From contig AJFK01000202.1 in the NCBI GenBank assembly GCA_000467715.1, positions 186,001-250,000 of the forward strand: a stretch of DNA of 64,000 nucleotides. Direction: 5' to 3'. Position 1 is the stretch's first letter. Every line of letters starts with the position of its first letter. Position numbers and translations under genes: made by a program. Source of the DNA: Hysterium pulicare CBS 123377 (lineage: Eukaryota; Ascomycota; Dothideomycetes; Hysteriales; Hysteriaceae). The notes beneath the pieces are model-generated. The model saw only the letters and a list, made by a program, of their open reading frames with translations, did not search any database and was not told the origin of the DNA. Shown here piece by piece: positions 23,804 to 36,018 of this stretch.

Positions 23804-24628
23804 ATGACTTGCCATGGCTGCATCAATATGAACTCTCCCACCCTCCAAAGTCCTCCATTCTCTCACAAGAACACGCTTAGCCAGCAAGGCGACTTTCCCA
23901 TCCAACCATTCCCGAGGGCTCGAAGGCCAGCCCTGGTTCCGCAGAATGCCTCCTTCACGTTAGCGGAAGCCGAAGAACTCGTTCGTCCACGTATCAACCA
24001 GCCACTCATTCCACCTCCCGATCCGAATCTGATCCATCAGCTCAACTCCCGATCGGCCTCGACATCACCCGATCTGTCACCGTCTACCTCTCCTCCCAGC
24101 CCAAAGCAGTTTTCTTCAGCCGCACAATCCGCAACGACCTTCCCTCTCCATCCCTTCTTCCGCCAACACGACACCCCGAATACACATTCTCACAACCCCC
24201 TCCCGCACACCTCCCCAATCCAACCCCACCGCCATTCCCTTCCTCCCTCCCTCCCAAAGCCAAACCACACCCGCGCCCACTACCTCAAAGCCCGCGCCCA
24301 CTACATCCGAGACCTCAAACGCCGCCACGCCCCCCCTCACACTCGCGCCCACTCGCTCCCGCACATCGACAGCCCCGCTATTCCTATCGCGGCGCCAAAG
24401 CGGAAACACAGCGCTTTCCTCCTCGACGAAGAGCGCAAGTGCTATATGGAAGATGTGGTGGTGGGGACGCCGCATCTGAGCGAGATGGTGCCGGGAGATG
24501 ATGTTACGGCGCAGTTGAATGTGGAGGAATTGAGGATGGGGGAGGCCGGGATGTTGGAGGGGGGTGTGGAGGTGGGGTTGAGAGAGGATGGGGTTGGGGG
24601 TGGGGGTGAGATGGGTGGGTCTGGGTGA
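23804..24628 (+). CDS. Pro/Ser/His-rich orphan protein, 274 aa
   Basis: Single-exon frame beginning MTCHGCINMNSPTLQSPPF. Residues about 60-200 are low-complexity Pro/Ser/His sequence with PPSP-like stretches. A more ordered-looking part follows (KRKHSAFLLDEERKCYMEDV, then GTPHLSEMVPGDDVTAQLNVEEL). The C-terminus is Gly/Glu-rich and may be less constrained. No family recognised. It could be a regulatory or disordered nuclear protein; nothing in the sequence proves it. Base use is strongly asymmetric (C-rich first part, G-rich end). Confidence 0.55.
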   Translation: MTCHGCINMNSPTLQSPPFSHKNTLSQQGDFPIQPFPRARRPALVPQNASFTLAEAEELVRPRINQPLIPPPDPNLIHQLNSRSASTSPDLSPSTSPPSPKQFSSAAQSATTFPLHPFFRQHDTPNTHSHNPLPHTSPIQPHRHSLPPSLPKPNHTRAHYLKARAHYIRDLKRRHAPPHTRAHSLPHIDSPAIPIAAPKRKHSAFLLDEERKCYMEDVVVGTPHLSEMVPGDDVTAQLNVEELRMGEAGMLEGGVEVGLREDGVGGGGEMGGSG

Positions 24629-25236
24629 TGGTGCTGTGATTTGTTTGATGGATTGTTGGGGGTTGTTTTGCGACATTGTGGCTTTTTATCTTTCTCTTCG
24701 GGCGTTCTTGATTCTGGATATTGATGGGGTTTTTGTGGGTGCTGTCAGATGTATGTACTGCGTAGAGTCGTACCTCAGAAGTTATGTATTTTTCAATAGG
24801 TAGAATATAGACGAATTTCATGAGATTGTGAAACGATGGCTGTTGTGGACCAACGCGTGTCTATGTAACAAAGTTCATGTAATACTGTATGTGTTTTGCA
24901 TAGGTGGGTTGTAAAGGCTATGGCAGCTATAAAGAAAGCAGTTCAGGGGATATATCAACGCTGAAAGAGTCCTTCGTCTATGCTTGGTGTGGACATACAC
25001 TATATCTACCTATGCTAGTGTTAGGGTAGGAGTAGAAAAGTAGAAGAGTAGAGGAGGAGCGGGTAGGGTACAACCAAGGCTCTTACAGTTGGGCCCTTAA
25101 AAATATAATAGCCTACTCTAAACATTTATCTTACAGTTCCGCTAACTTTTTTGACCTTATTCTTACGCATGTGAACGCCAATCCAAAATGCCATGCTAAT
25201 CCATCTCTCAACAGGATGCCTTCCGACATGGCAACC
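24629..25236. other. Intergenic region with purine-rich tract
   Basis: Convergent 3' regions of the Pro-rich gene and SWC2. A purine-rich tract of AGTAGA-like repeats lies at about 25020-25070, followed by an AT-rich segment. No gene. Confidence 0.45.
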
Positions 25237-27207
25237 TCATACCGCAACAATGGCCACTGCTTTTGAACTCTCACCACTAGTAACAGTAGGTTTATGATCC
25301 CCGGCCCCCTCCTTTCCCCCCCTCAAGAACCTCTCCGGCACTCCCTTCGCGGCAGTTACCGTCTCTCCACCACCAAACCCAACCAACACTTCAAACTCCC
25401 TCGACCAACCCACCGCACCCCCCACCAACCCTCTAATCCTCCCCAACTCCGCCCTCCCCCAATAACACAACCCCGTCTGCGGATCCCTATACCTAGCCTC
25501 CCTCCCAGACACCACACACCTCTCCCTCGACGGAACAGGCAACTGCGAGTTCTTAGTTGTATATTTCCCGGAGCTGTGGATGGAGGCGAAGAGAGAGGCG
25601 TCGGATTGGGACCAGGAGAAGAGGATTTGCGAGAGGGCGATTTGGACGGGTTTGTATTTTTCGCGGGTTGTGGATGTGAGGGATGTGTTGCGGGGTGGGG
25701 CGGATGGAAGATGGGAGGGCAGGGAGGGGAAGGAGGTTAGAATGACGAGGTTGCGGGTTGCTATGGAGACTTCTTTGCGTTTTGGGGGTGGTGGGGGTTG
25801 AGGAGGTAGTGAGGGCTGTGCCTGTGATTGGGATTGGGGTGGATATTGGGAGGGGTGAGTGGGTGGGAAGGGGGATGGTTGGGATGGTTGGCTGTAGGTT
25901 GATGGGTATTGAGAGGGTTGTGAGGGTTGCGTAGGTTGTGGGTTTTGGGACTCAGCGGGCTGAGTTCCTGCACTCGGCTGATTTTGGGCGATAGGATATG
26001 GGTTGGGCTGTGCGGAGGGCTCTATCTGCATCGACGCGTATTGCTCGATCCCGAAGAGAAAGCTTTCCGAAGTTTGAGGTGGTGCGAACATTATGGAGCT
26101 GGGATAAGCCATTGAATGGGAGTCCGTGGGATCGTCTTGTTGGGGATTTTGTGCTTGTGACGGCTGCGGAGCTTCAGACGGTTGTTGAGAATTCGCTGCC
26201 GTCTCTACAGCGACATCAGGACTTGTATTCAGTTCTGGCTTTATTTCTTGGGCTTCGGCGAGTGCAATTTTGCTGTTTAACTTCTTTTGGAGCTCGTCCA
26301 CCTTCGGCGCGTCCTTGCCAGTGAACTTGACTTTGTCGTCGACCCATATAGCGGGTCCACTATAGTATCGAATGAACGGTCCTTCAAGTTCACGGTTCTT
26401 CAAGGCGTCCAATTTGGCCTGCCGTTCCGCAGCTCTTCTTTCTTCCGCCTCTTCCCATCTGTGTAGACTTTTGCTGTTCTGCTTCTCGACTCTAGCAGCT
26501 TCAGCCAGCCGCTCCTCCTGCGTCATGGGCTTGGGTCTATCCTTCTCCTTGCGCTCTTCTGCGGCCTTCATCATAGCCAATGTGCTCTCCCGCTTCTTGT
26601 CCTTTGTTTTCAACCGTGCCATTGTCACTTCCTTGCTGATGACCGTTTGTCGGCGTGAGGACATACGAGTAGGACCATCTTCTGGAGTAGGTATCCATGA
26701 TGCTCTCTCTGATTTTTTCTTCGGTCGGGGGGCAGGTGTGGTTTCGGAGGGCGCAGTGGGAGGAACATCGAGTTTGACTTTCTTTCGGGCAGAAGCCGCA
26801 ATTCTAGCAGCGAATGGGTTCGTTGCAGTTTTCCGCTTCTTATTCCGTTGTTGTCTCTCCGCCTTTCTCAACTCTTTCTCGCCCGCATCCTCATCAGCAG
26901 CCTCGTCTTCATCCTCACTCGAGGACGAATCGAGGTTAAAGTCACCCTGGTCATCTGCATCATCGCCTATAAATTCCTCCTCGTTTGGAGCTTCCTCCCA
27001 ATCATCCCCCCATTGATCTTCTTCGGCTGTTTGGGCAAGGAGGGTGCTCATGCGATTGCCAGCGTTTGATCTTCGGGAGCGCGAAACGACCATGAGGTCC
27101 TCGGCGGCCTCAGGCTCTTCGCCATCCTCAGAGGCAGAATCGCTAGGGTCATCTTCTGACGCCAAGCGGTCCTGGTTCGTCATCAGATCGTCTGGGTCGG
27201 CGGACAT
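25237..27207 (-). CDS. SWC2: SWR1 chromatin complex subunit Swc2/YL1
   Basis: YL1-family subunit of the SWR1 complex, which binds H2A.Z-H2B and helps deposit it in nucleosomes. Single exon, 656 aa. An acidic N-terminal part (residues about 1-110, with runs of Asp/Glu) is followed by a basic patch and the YL1 segment, including MSSRRQTVISKEVTMARLK and RWEEAEERRAAERQAKLDAL. Then comes EGPFIRYYSGPAIWVDD, a typical Swc2 motif. A long Gln/Pro/Ser-rich linker (about 340-480) is disordered. The C-terminal YL1_C-like part is recognisable in CVVSGREARYRDPQTGLCYW. The pattern fits the family well; the Gln/Pro linker is longer than in yeast. The nearby antisense frames are shadows. Confidence 0.92.
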   Translation of the reverse strand: MSADPDDLMTNQDRLASEDDPSDSASEDGEEPEAAEDLMVVSRSRRSNAGNRMSTLLAQTAEEDQWGDDWEEAPNEEEFIGDDADDQGDFNLDSSSSEDEDEAADEDAGEKELRKAERQQRNKKRKTATNPFAARIAASARKKVKLDVPPTAPSETTPAPRPKKKSERASWIPTPEDGPTRMSSRRQTVISKEVTMARLKTKDKKRESTLAMMKAAEERKEKDRPKPMTQEERLAEAARVEKQNSKSLHRWEEAEERRAAERQAKLDALKNRELEGPFIRYYSGPAIWVDDKVKFTGKDAPKVDELQKKLNSKIALAEAQEIKPELNTSPDVAVETAANSQQPSEAPQPSQAQNPQQDDPTDSHSMAYPSSIMFAPPQTSESFLFGIEQYASMQIEPSAQPNPYPIAQNQPSAGTQPAESQNPQPTQPSQPSQYPSTYSQPSQPSPFPPTHPSQYPPQSQSQAQPSLPPQPPPPPKRKEVSIATRNLVILTSFPSLPSHLPSAPPRNTSLTSTTREKYKPVQIALSQILFSWSQSDASLFASIHSSGKYTTKNSQLPVPSRERCVVSGREARYRDPQTGLCYWGRAELGRIRGLVGGAVGWSREFEVLVGFGGGETVTAAKGVPERFLRGGKEGAGDHKPTVTSGESSKAVAIVAV

Positions 27208-29307
27208 GACGGGTGTTTGGAGGCGAGAAGGGCAGACGGCGGGAGAGGGCAGGTCCAGTCGAGATTTAAGGAAAGAAAAGGCGGTTAGGATCGAGTCTGA
27301 GGCAAAGCGAGCTTCGTCCCAAGAAGTGACGGCAGCGATCTAGGATTGCGGGAGTCCTTCCAGAAAGATTCCATGCCAGAAAGGTGGAAGTCAATGCGCA
27401 GACGATGAAAGCAGCCTAGGTCGGGTTCATGCTGTGTGAAATTTTGTGGGGAGCAGAAGCATGCATAGACTTTTGTGCTTTGAATGGTCTCCCGTCTATT
27501 TCAGAGTTGGGCGCAAGGCAGACTCGATGACTCCATGTGAAGATGCAGTCGCATGTGCTTTTGCACGACGATGTTGGCCTTGGTGTTGAAGCCGAGCCTG
27601 TACATACAATAGATACGCGCAGCGTCTAGCTATTCTGGTCATCGGGCGGGGGCCAAGACATACGGAGACGTTTCAAGCACGCGATAAACGACTCTCCCGT
27701 TGATAGGGACATGATAGGGACATGGCCCACGTCCTGGACAGCTTCGTAACCAAAACGCTACGGCAATACCTCCCCCCTACCGCAAGACATGCTACTACCC
27801 GAGTCAATTAATTATACAGCGCTGTAGATGGTGTGCAAAGGCATGACGCTGGAATCGCGGTCCTTCGTTCCTTTTTGCCTTTGGAGTCGGAATGCAGCTC
27901 AATGCCTCAGGCCTTCGCACGCTACCTGTCTCTCTCATGTATCAATCGCGAGGGATTCATGGGCTGGTCGCGGTCCAGAGACCAAAGCCACCATCGTCTT
28001 CTATAAATGCTGCCTGGTAAAGGATACGTACATGTACATACCTAGGTATACGAATCCCGTTATAGTTGCCCGCCAATGAGGATATATGTCCACGTCAGAC
28101 TGGGGCAGTAAGCAACCGGCGACGGAAACGGGCCATAGCTGGGTAGTTCGGTAGACCTGAAGCGCCTTGGATGTTTCAGAGTTGGTGATTGCTTCCAGCC
28201 CAGCATCCTCCGCTAGCCACTCACGCTCCCTGGCCGCTGGCGTCTACTCTGTGACAGGAGGGATATGGCTGTTCTTTTGCAGCAGCACCAATTCCGCTGC
28301 AAGGCCTTTCGCAGCTCCCCTATGCTGCGGTGCGGTCGAGGCTGCGATTGACTGCGCTGCCCATTCGTGAAGACTCGTAGTCCCAGCGCTGCTCTCCGGG
28401 CTGCCCTGATTGTGTGCGTTGATGTCCTTGTTCCCGCTGATGAATTGTTGCCCTGGAGCTGGCGTCGTCGTTCTAGGGGCGCTCATTTTTGGCACCCACC
28501 CCCGGCTCCACTACCGAGCTTTTTGCGTGCTGAGCTACGCTGCAGTTGTACCGCCCAAAGAACACACCTCGAACCTCACTCCTTCACTCTCCCCCTTCTT
28601 CCCACTCCCCGCCGCAATCCCATCACCCTCCCCTCGATGAGCGACCGTCTCCAGTCGTCATTCTTCTAATTCTGTTCAGTTTCTTCTCCAGGCCCATTAT
28701 TTGGCTTGTCTATTGCAACGGCTGCTGCTGTCTGTATCATAATCAAGAAAATCCCCGAGCCTTCGATACACCTTTGCCTGGCTCACGCCGCAGCATCTAG
28801 TTTCATTCCCAACTCCGTCACTCCTTGACCTACAATACTACGCTTGCGTTGAGCTATTGCCTACCTTCTGTCGTTCCGCGGCTATCTCGAACACGCCTTG
28901 CCCTCGTTGACTCCCTCCCTTCCGCCTGCTATCAAACCCATCACCTGCCCGCCATCCTTATTTGAAAGCTGGCGGCGACCGATCTGTGCTCGGCCCCTCG
29001 AACTTGCACCAGAGAATACCATAATTCTCAATCTGGTCTTCGAGGAATTCCCTTCGTCAGCAGGCCTGGGAGATAGGGGTGTCATCCTTGTACAAATACA
29101 GCCTCGATCGTAGAACTCGCAAGGTTCTGCTTTCCCATTGAGTCCGGTCTTGCTGGCAATAATCGACTGCCCTTACATTCCTTTGGCCGGTACCAACCCT
29201 ACATTTCCGCCGTTACCCTGGTTTTTGGTACGAGAGACTCGACCTCTACTATTCTTCTCTCAGCTTTACGTACCATACAGTTAAAGAGGCAGGGTCTATA
29301 ATTCATA
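27208..29307. other. Long intergenic region upstream of the Puf gene
   Basis: About 2.1 kb between the divergent SWC2 and Puf genes. No recognisable coding sequence. The right half, from about 28550, is pyrimidine-rich and probably includes a long 5' leader of the Puf gene. Several short upstream ATG frames occur. The left part is the SWC2 promoter. Confidence 0.5.
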
Positions 29308-32300
29308 ATGGCTCCGACATCTCGACCTGAGCATCACATCAATTTGAACTACCTCCCTCAGCATGCTTCGCAAGCACCTCGGTCTGGCTCTTCAACCGCT
29401 GCGACCTCGCCAATTGAGCCACCATCTGGCAGTTCCATCCGGTATCCTCTTGGGAGTGGTAGCACTTCAACTGGACTTGGAAATGCGACTGCAGGTGTGA
29501 GATTGGGAGCTGGGTCCCCGTCGCATGAATTTGGCGGCAGATTATACTCCAAACGGTTTGTCGCACAGCTGAAACGCATTATCTAATCGGCATTTTTACT
29601 AACGTTCGAGTACAGGGCTCGAGAGATCCAAGCACAAGAAGGTTTGGCTCCACAATTGTGGGGACCTCCAACAAGTGGCAACTCTACCCCTCTGCGTGAG
29701 ACCATCCCGGAGTCGCCAAACGGCGAGAGTTTCCCAGATTTCAACCAGTCCGCCCCAGAGACAACAACCCAAACTACTACCCGTAGAGCACGTGCGGGAA
29801 CTCTACCATCGCGTTTCTCTCCAGCTGGAGTACCTGGGAATCTGATGCCTTCCTCATCGCTTCTTCCGAAGACTTCTCGTCCAACGCCTTCTACTAGTCC
29901 GTTCAAACCAGGTCCAGGAACTCCGACTGAAGTGACCGGCTTTGGGCCTGCCAATTCGGCTGCAGCGAAGTCAGCCTTACTTTCACGATTGCGAGCTGGC
30001 TCCATGCCCCAACGCACCAATTTCCTCCTCCCATCGAACTCACCATTCGGTTCTTCAATCTTTTCTTCAAATTGGAGCAGCAGTCGGGACAGAAGCAGCA
30101 CTCTTGCTAGCATCCAATCTCAACCCTCGAACGGCGCGACTTCGCCATCCCAATCTTCATTCTCCAGAGATTCGCTGGCAGACACCGATGTGAGGACACT
30201 TGATTATCTCGGCCTTGTCGACACGCCTCAGCCAGCTCGTGCAACTTTGGCCCCATCCGACATCGAGCTACTCTTGGAGGGACAGAGGAACGCCATGTCA
30301 CAAAACAATCTATTGAATGCAAATAGGTTCCGATCGTACTCTGTCAACGCAAAAGAGAAGTATGCCGAAGATGATGACGAGCTTGATCAAGTTGGCTATG
30401 CTGGCAACTATAGTGGAACGCTGACACCGTCGGCTGATGCCGCAGCATATGCCATTCATGAGGCAGTACGCCAGCACAACCTTGAAGTTCAAGCGTTCGC
30501 GAACCTCGCGAGTGCAACCCGTCCTCGAGCTAGAACTGCTGGTGTCCTCGATTCACCATCGACGAGACTCATGCGAAATTACTTGCCCACTTCATCTCGT
30601 CTTGACAGCAGCCTCACAGTGGCAGACTTAAACGAAGAAGCTGAATACACTGGTCTTGCCGAAGCAGTCAAAGGTCTCCAACTCAATGGAAAGCCAAGCA
30701 CAGCCGCGGGAGGAGACGAGAATACCTTAGAGGGCCCTACGCGGGCACTTTGGCTCGGAAACATTCCATCGTCAACGACTGTCTCTTCATTGAACGTTAT
30801 CTTCAATACCTATGGTCCCATTGAGTCCACAAGAGTTTTAACACACAAAAATTGCGGCTTCGTCAACTTCGAGAATCTCGACAGCGCGATCCAAGCCAAG
30901 TCGCAGCTTAATGGCAAGGAAATCTTTCCAGGCGCCGGACCCGTTCGAATTGGGTATGCCAAAGTACCCAGTGCTTCGGCAACCCCTGGAAACAACGGAC
31001 TCTTTCCCTCGCCTAGCCCTGATCCACTTGCCAAAGGTCAGACAGACGGCAATGCACTTTCGGCCAACAATGGCAACAACCGCCAAGCAAATGGTGTCCG
31101 CACCGAGAGCGCCAATGCACCACTTACAACTCCCGAGCTACCCAACATTCGTAACGACATTGTCCAGATTGTAAAAGAGCTTGGAGCTAGCGATGAGGAA
31201 CAGATGAGAATTGCTTCGCAAGTGGAGCAAGCTATCGACTACGACAAATATATTGATGAGATCCCGCCAGTCGAAGAACCCAATCATAGTCGCGTCCATG
31301 ATGCACCACGACTCCGTGAAATCCGGAAGCGAATCGACAACAACTCATGCTCGCAGGCTGAGATCGAAGAAATTGCTATGAACATGCTGCCAGAGATCGC
31401 CGAGCTTTCATCTGACTATTTGGGAAACACCGTCGTTCAGAAGCTTTTCGAATATTGCTCGGAGCCCACCAAGGAGGCTATGTTAAGAGAAATTGCCCCT
31501 CACTTGGCCAAGATTGGTATCCACAAGAACGGAACATGGGCTGCTCAGAAGATCATTGATGTTGCAAGGACTGAGTCTTTGCAGAAGTTGGTCGTCGACG
31601 CACTTCGCCCGCATGCCATGACACTTTTCCTCGATCAATTTGGCAACTATGTTATGCAGGGCTGCCTGAGATACCAGTCCCCATTGAACGACTTCATTTT
31701 TGAAGTTATGCTTCGCCGACTTTGGGAATTGGCTCAAGGTAGATTTGGTGCTCGAGCTATGCGCGCTTGCTTGGAGAGTCATTACGCCACCAAAGATCAG
31801 CAACGTATGGTCGCTGCAACAATTGCTCTCCACAGTGTTCAGTTGGCGACCAATGCCAATGGCGCGTTGCTCCTCACTTGGTTCCTCGATACTTGTACAT
31901 TCCCGCGGCGACGAACCGTCTTGGCTCCACGTCTTGTGCCTCACCTTGTTCATTTGTGCACCCATAAGGTCGCTTACTTGACAGTTCTTAAGATCATCAA
32001 CCAGCGGAACGAGCCAGAGGCCCGGGACACTATCCTGCAAGCCTTGTTCTTCTCGCAGAACGACCAGGTATTGGAGGACATACTCGCTGATCAGAACTGT
32101 GGAGCAACTTTGATCTTCAAAGTCTTGACAACTCCATTCTTCGAGGAGAAGATGCGACCTGATGTTATTCAGAATGTGCGCAACGTCTTGCTTCGCATCA
32201 AAGCTCAACCAGCGCAAGGCTACAAACGCTTGATGGACGAGGTTAATCTATCTACTCGCGGCGGCGGACCAGGCGGTCACAGCGGTCACCGTGATGCATC

Positions 32301-32863
32301 CCAAGATTCACGACCAGGATCCAAGCAGAGCGCAGCGAATGGTCTCGGACAGAACAACATGGACAACAGGCAATTCTACCCCGGAGTTGCCCCTGCCTTT
32401 GACCCAATCGGCCTTCAGCGTACCGGCAGCATGGACTCCAACGGCTTTGAGCAATTTCCAATGAATGGCTCAAACGCGGCGATGTTCACTGCCGCACCAC
32501 TTGCAGCCATGACGCCACAGCAGGCGCAGCTTCAATACCAACAGGCCGTTCTGGCAGCCTCGAGGGCAAACTCATTCTATCCGCAAGTGAATGGCTTTCA
32601 AGGTCCTGCCTCAGGCATGGATGCGTTCCGAAATGTGTCGCCCATGGGTGCTCCTGGCTTGACGGGCTCACCAATGCTACAGCAAGCGAGCTTTGGACAA
32701 GGAATGGCTCCAGTTATGGCCCCGCAGATGTATCCATATGGGATGTACATGCAACCCCAACAGCAACAAGTCGCTGGTGGCCAGAGACGAGGACGAGTAA
32801 GTTCATTGAGTCTTGTTACCACAGCCTGCACCAGATCACATCTAACATGAAATACAGAGATGA
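29308..32863 (+). CDS. Puf-family RNA-binding protein with RRM (Jsn1/Puf1-Puf2 type)
   Basis: A post-transcriptional regulator that binds 3' untranslated regions of mRNAs; yeast relatives Jsn1 and Puf2 act on mRNAs for membrane and mitochondrial proteins. Exons: 29308-29555, 29616-32796 and 32858-32863; the last holds only AGA TGA, so the protein ends RRGRR. Total 1144 aa. An RRM lies at about residues 456-530, with RNP-like motifs LWLGNIPSS and NCGFVNFENL. Puf repeats follow at about 664-947, for example GNTVVQKLFEYC, GTWAAQKIIDVA, GNYVMQGCL and GARAMRACLES; the repeats are degenerate as in this subfamily. N-terminal 450 residues are Ser/Pro-rich; the C-terminal tail is Gln/Met/Pro-rich with QLQYQQAVLAAS-like patches. 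An RRM plus Puf combination identifies the subfamily. Confidence 0.93.
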
Positions 32864-35108
32864 TCCACACCATGGACGATCTGGCAACGTTGCTTGTATA
32901 TGGGCCTCTACTCCAACCATAGTACAAATTATGATATCCTCCTACGACTCATGCAAACAGTTTCACGGGCTATTTCAGCTGGGAATTGATCTGCTGTGAA
33001 TAGGAGCTCTACACTATATCATGTGGTGTATATGTTTCTTTTACTCCGTTGCTGTTTGAATTATGTGTCGCTCTTCAAGCCTGGGTGGCGCCAAGCCAAT
33101 CCAATTTTGTTATTGCTAGTCTCTTCATGGCGGCATGTGTGCATCAAAATCGACTACATTCTATATCCGCCTCTCATCAAAACTTGGCGTTTGATTAGGT
33201 TGCATCGGCACTGGCTGTCTGCAAGCCTGTTTCCAGTGTCCCCGAGTCTTCAAAACCACATTTTTTTTCTTTGCCCTCAGTCGCTCGTTTTCAGGTTTCC
33301 GGGCTATACACTAGAGAGAAGGGAAAGCAGGTCTACCTTTCAGTTTCACGACAACGGAAATGCTCTCCTCTACCTCTCTCTTGTCGTCATGGCGTTCATT
33401 CGTTTTGCCCAACACTCGTTTTGTCCCCCAACAAAATCTTTGGATTCGGTGCTCTCGGGATCTTCCTTTTTTCCATCAGCGACACACACTTACACTTGTT
33501 GTTCCCTTTTCATGCCCTTTTCCTCCCCTACTTTATCACCTTCTTGTATCCTACATTTGGGACCTCTTTCTGTCCCCATTTTACTCTTTTCTCATATCCT
33601 TGGCCGGTTCGGATAGGATGGTCGGATGCGGATACGGATACGGATTCGGATCGGACTGGACTGGACTGGACACATTGACGGCGGGCAATGGGAATTGATT
33701 AAAAAGGGGGTAACTCTTTAACGTGTGTTTTTGTTATTTTACGTGCCTCTTCTTTGAAAAGATGCGGGGAAATGTGGTGGGGGAACTTTTCTTCCTCGTC
33801 ATCTTGAAAGGTTTACTCTGGCCAGATGGATCCTCGTCTATCTATGCAACAGGCCGGTAGAACTGTGGCAGTGCTGGTGTGGTGAGATGATGAAACAGCA
33901 GTTGTCGGGCTAAGTGGGTAGGCCTGGGGGGTAGGATAGCATATGTAGCTTTTTTGCTAGATGATCACCTTCTTCTCTTTGGAGTATACAGAGAGGAGAA
34001 ATATAAGATTTCAAGTCTACATCTTTTGCCTATTGCACCAAGTGTTAATAGTGCTGCTCGCAGTTGATTAGCCTTCGGCCCTGTGTATCACCTGGATTAC
34101 GATAACAGCTACCGCGCAAGCCTGTTAAGTCTTCTATTTCTACATCGACTCTTCCCCTTCCCTTTCCCCGTCCTTCGCCACCTCTCCTATATCACGATTA
34201 ACCCACCGTCTCCTACGCACCTGAACTCCGTTCGTTGTGCACCAGTGCCTTTTAGAAAGGTAGATCGAGAACTTTGGTTTAGTATGAATAGTATGGATTT
34301 GGTGGGGAACTGGTAGGTAGGGTGCGTGCTTCGATGACCTTGTTTGAGAGATCTTTTGCTAGGTACTTTTGATAGCTTTTTGTAGATAGCTTTTTTTTAT
34401 GTAAGACAACTTAATGCGTATGATAGAAAGCGATGGGAAAGGTAATCATAAAGAAAAGCGAAAGGCTAGGGTTGATGCATACTGGTCATTGTGGATCTGT
34501 GGGATGGTGAGGGGAGTCGATGCATCTGAGGCGCTTGGGGCAGGTTGGCAGAGTACGAGTTGCTGGGGTTTGTGTGTTGGGAGGATGGAATTGGGGAGAG
34601 CGCTTGGGTGGATTTTTGAGGGGGCGTAGTGATGGGAGAATTTGTTGAGCTGAGTTGGAAAGATGGGAGAGAGAGATGCTTCATCACCGCGGTTGTAAAT
34701 GCGAACAGCATTGGGGAAGGTCCTCGATGGGGCAAAGTTAGGCTGGGGTGGTATGATAGAGTCCATGTAGCACCTTTTAACCGTCTGGATAACTCAGAAC
34801 ATACGCTGCCTCATTGTTCAACATGCCTCGATGAAGATAAACCATGTGCTTTGTGTAGTTCTTGGCAGAGGGATATCTTCAATTGGAAACTAAAAAGTCC
34901 ATTTCAATGCTATGCAATGGTTGGGGTCGAGCAGATAAATAGGATCTCAAACGCCATCCATCTTGACTTCCCAGCCGCAATGTTGCCTTGCAAGAAGGGT
35001 TTTAAGACGTACGTAACTGTACATGATGCCCACTGAGGTTTCTCCATGTCGAAATTCCACTCCGCAAAGCCCACATGAACCCTAGAACCACACTCATTGA
35101 GAAACCGT
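32864..35108. other. Long intergenic region with simple repeats
   Basis: About 2.2 kb between the convergent Puf and eS24 genes. Pyrimidine-rich from about 33200 to 33600. A simple repeat based on CGGATA and GGACT lies at about 33616-33672. Frames such as 32996-33616 plus and 34446-34766 minus show no domain. It may contain a long Puf 3' untranslated region. No RNA gene recognised. Confidence 0.45.
33616..33672. repeat. Simple repeat (CGGATA / GGACT)
   Basis: Tandem CGGATA-type hexamers followed by GGACT pentamers. A microsatellite with no coding role seen. Confidence 0.8.
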
Positions 35109-35652
35109 TTATTTCTTGTCCTTCTTAGCACCGCCCTTCGTCTTGGCTGTACCCCGGAATTCCTTCGCCCTGTTCTTGCGCTGCTTGCCTGTTGATCGCA
35201 AATCGAGTCAGTAAGAGGTCCCTTAAAGCCGCATCCTCTTTGAAACCAAAAACGGGAGCACATACGCTGTTGTCTGCTAGCCTTCTCAATCTTATTCGCC
35301 ATTCCGTACCGTACGAGTCTGTAGTGTGGCTCAAACTTCTTCATCGCCTCGGGTGTCTCGTAGATGAGAGCGAAGCCGGTGCTCTTGCCGCCACCATAGT
35401 GTGTCCTAAAACCAAAGACGGAGACGATTTCTTTTTGGGCCTTGTAGAGTTCGGCGAGCTTGCCACGGAGTTCGTCCTTGGAGACATTGGCGCGGTTGGG
35501 GTGGAGGACATCGCTGTTGTGGTTTTTGTTAGATTGCAGATTCTCCTCGATAGCTACAATTTGTTCTAGACTTACACAACCATCTGGCGACGGCCTAGAA
35601 GGGGGTTTCGGATGAACTTGCGCGTACGCAGAGTAACCTGCGAGTCGGCCAT
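35109..35652 (-). CDS. RPS24: 40S ribosomal protein eS24
   Basis: Small-subunit ribosomal protein. Three exons: 35652-35576, 35513-35266 and 35188-35109, all in phase, 134 aa, the usual length. The start is [20 protein letters not shown]; then [40 protein letters not shown] and the very basic tail ending KGGAKKDKK. Introns are 62 and 77 nt with clear donors GTAAGT and GTATGT. The upstream region (35653-36018) is shared with the divergent EFM3 gene. Ribosomal-protein genes in fungi often hold small nucleolar RNAs in introns; I see no C/D box pair here. Confidence 0.95.
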
Positions 35653-36018
35653 GTTGGAGAACTGGCTGTGTTGACTGAGACCAAACTGCAGCTGCTGTTA
35701 GATCCCTTCAGTTCCGAATCTAATGGCATGAGGCGTAGATTGGAGGCACATACTGAATAAAGATCAGTCCTTGAGGTCCGGAATGATCCTGCTCACTGTG
35801 TCGATGGTGGTGTTGTTGCTGTCGAAGCCGGATGTCGTCGTCAGTGGTCGTTTTTCGAGCGTCGATTTACGATAGGATGGTGCGCCGATTTCACTTGGCG
35901 CCTCGCTTGAACTGCCTGCTCCCAATCTTGTTAACTGTGGTCGTTCGGAGCAGGAGTTGCTCCCATTGATCAATGTCTCGCCAGTCCATGCACCACGCCA
36001 CACTTTTTTCATCTCATC
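35653..36018. promoter_or_regulatory. Divergent promoter eS24/EFM3
   Basis: About 366 bp between two start codons. A short pyrimidine-rich stretch near the eS24 start fits a ribosomal-protein leader. An 82-codon minus-strand frame (35764-36012) fills much of this space but has no domain and is treated as chance. Confidence 0.5.

Noticed and set aside
26372-27016. Plus-strand 214-codon frame
   Set aside because: Antisense to the SWC2 gene, which matches a known family; low-complexity Ser/Phe-rich translation.
31483-32217. Minus-strand 244-codon frame inside the Puf gene
   Set aside because: Antisense to the Puf repeats, no recognisable domain; a shadow of strongly biased coding sequence.
35764-36012. 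82-codon minus-strand frame between eS24 and EFM3
   Set aside because: Lies in a compact divergent promoter and shows no domain; chance frame.
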